Of a DNA stretch of 7,070 nt, positions 6,019-7,070 are shown piece after piece. The notes below the pieces were generated by a model that saw nothing but the letters and a program-made list of their open reading frames with translations, was not told the origin of the DNA and did no database searches. The stretch spans positions 1 through 7,070 of the forward strand of contig JAIDUY010000486.1 of NCBI GenBank assembly GCA_029059965.1, read 5' to 3'. Numbering within the stretch: the first letter of the stretch is position 1; each line of letters opens with the position of its first letter. Source of the DNA: Muribaculaceae bacterium. GTDB taxonomy: Bacteria > Bacteroidota > Bacteroidia > Bacteroidales > Muribaculaceae. The translations under genes and the position numbers were made by a program.

Positions 6019-7070
6019 TGTTTTATCGTTTCGCTAACGTTAAGACATCGGCGCACGGCCTTGCGGACAGTCTCGGCCTCGGGACTCTTTGTGCGCAGCA
6101 GTGCGATGACGCCGTCGATATATGCATCCTTGTTCTTGAAACCGCAGAGCTGGGCGACGTTGCAGTTGGAAAGCATCGACTTCTGGTTGAACACGCGCAG
6201 CACGGCATTGTAGTCGCCCTCGTCGAGCATACGGTGGAATTCCTTGCAGAAATCCTCGTAGACCCTGCGCGGCGCCATCTCGTCGACAAGCCCCGCGAGG
6301 TGCTGCTCGAGAGAGTCGATGTTGTCGAAGCGGGCGTCCACGCGGTACTCCACGGTGCGCTTGACGCGGTGGCGTGTGTGCATCAGAGCCTGCGAGTGCA
6401 GCTCGGCGCGGAAAAGCGACATGACGGCCTTGCGCACCTTCGACACGGCGCGCGCGCTGTCCTTGCCGGCCTTGTGGGCCATGGCGGCGATAATGTCCTC
6501 GAGGATGAAAATGTTTTCAATCTCGGCCACCTCGGGCACCATCAGGCGTTTGCGGCGCAGATATGCCACTTCGTCATCGTTGCGCCTGTCGCGGTCGACG
6601 ATACCCATGGAATCCATCTTGTGGAAACCGCTGAGGTCGTTGAAGGTGCGTGTGGCCTCGATGACCTTGTTGCAGCTGCCCAGCGAGCGCACGGTGAAAT
6701 CAGGGAAAATGAGAGGGTAGAGCCGTGCGTCGATGCTGCGTGGCTCGCCCTCGATGAACAGAACCGGCTTGCGGCTGCCCGTAAGAGTCAGGTAAATGTC
6801 GTTGGTGATGCCGTTGCCTGCGGGCAGGATGTCGTAGTCCCAGGTATCGGCGGTGGAATCGCAGTCGCGCACCCACACGAACTGGGCGCCGTTGCGGCTC
6901 GAGGCAAATTCGGGGTCGTGGGTGGTGTAGCAGAATGTGCAGTCGTTGTGCAGATTCTCCAGCCTGTTCCAGAGCGATGTGGTCAGGGTGGGGTGGAGGA
7001 AAAGCTCGGGCGAGTCGACGAAAATGGTCGAGTGTGCGGGAGCATAGAGCACGCCGCCGGTATAGTAGAG
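6015..7070 (-). CDS. AAA-family ATPase with C-terminal DUF4435 (TOPRIM-like) domain, 5' end outside window
   Basis: Only the C-terminal 351 residues are present: the frame stays open through the window edge, and the Walker A part lies beyond 7070. Numbering from the edge, residues 16-27 (IFVDSPELFLHP) are the Walker B/D-loop region of an AAA_21/ABC-type ATPase, and TTHD (49-52) supplies the switch histidine. The Walker B aspartate (D19) is followed by serine where most relatives have the catalytic glutamate. A DUF4435 domain begins at about residue 98, with FIEGE (105-109), SLGSCNKV (129-136) and the acidic IVDRDRR (157-163). E107, D159 and D161 could form a TOPRIM-like metal site. A helical C-terminal part follows. 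The same two domains make up the PARIS anti-phage proteins AriA and AriB, and fused forms are known, but related fusions of unknown role may also exist in Bacteroidales. The stop codon overlaps the wzi start (ATGA, 6015-6018), so it is co-transcribed with the envelope genes. An in-frame GTG at 7052 is not the real start, because it would leave out the whole nucleotide-binding core. Confidence 0.82.
   Translation of the reverse strand, partial: LYYTGGVLYAPAHSTIFVDSPELFLHPTLTTSLWNRLENLHNDCTFCYTTHDPEFASSRNGAQFVWVRDCDSTADTWDYDILPAGNGITNDIYLTLTGSRKPVLFIEGEPRSIDARLYPLIFPDFTVRSLGSCNKVIEATRTFNDLSGFHKMDSMGIVDRDRRNDDEVAYLRRKRLMVPEVAEIENIFILEDIIAAMAHKAGKDSARAVSKVRKAVMSLFRAELHSQALMHTRHRVKRTVEYRVDARFDNIDSLEQHLAGLVDEMAPRRVYEDFCKEFHRMLDEGDYNAVLRVFNQKSMLSNCNVAQLCGFKNKDAYIDGVIALLRTKSPEAETVRKAVRRCLNVSETIKQ

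Noticed and set aside
1..7070. CRISPR arrays, tRNA/rRNA genes, insertion sequences
   Set aside because: No regularly spaced direct repeats, tRNA-like cloverleaf, rRNA sequence or transposase was seen on either strand.

Overview
The window looks like chromosomal DNA from a member of the Bacteroidota, most likely the order Bacteroidales, with GC-rich coding sequence. The evidence is the protein families present: a Bacteroidales-type DUF2156 protein, a Wzi-family porin with a downstream lipocalin-like lipoprotein, and an AAA/DUF4435 fusion protein. The starts also lack good Shine-Dalgarno sequences, as is usual in this phylum. Genus cannot be assigned from the sequence alone.

Layout: positions 1-134 form a short, AT-richer stretch (about 43% GC by hand count) with no recognisable gene. 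A single plus-strand gene (135-1079) encodes a DUF2156 / phosphatidylglycerol-lysyltransferase-C-like acyltransferase. Everything from 7070 back to 1076 is on the minus strand and forms one tightly packed operon. In transcription order it holds a 5'-truncated AAA ATPase-DUF4435 protein, a Wzi-like outer-membrane barrel, a small lipocalin-like lipoprotein, a LegB-type nucleotide-sugar 4,6-dehydratase, a carbamoyl-phosphate-synthase-like ATP-grasp ligase, and a NeuB/LegI nonulosonic acid synthase. All five internal junctions overlap: four are ATGA and one is ATGGTAA. The last minus-strand gene also overlaps the plus-strand gene tail to tail by 4 bases. There is therefore no intergenic base between 135 and 7070.

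How the genes may work together: LegB and the NeuB-family synthase are the first and a late step of a legionaminic-acid-type (sialic-acid-like) sugar pathway. The ATP-grasp enzyme is wedged between them and may modify that sugar or an intermediate. Wzi and the lipoprotein are envelope proteins that could help anchor or assemble the resulting surface polysaccharide. The aminotransferase, N-acetyltransferase, hydrolysing 2-epimerase and CMP-sugar synthetase needed to complete the pathway are absent here. They must lie upstream beyond 7070 or elsewhere in the genome. The AAA-DUF4435 protein resembles the two halves of the PARIS anti-phage system (AriA and AriB) joined in one chain. Its translational coupling to a surface-sugar operon is the least expected arrangement in the window.
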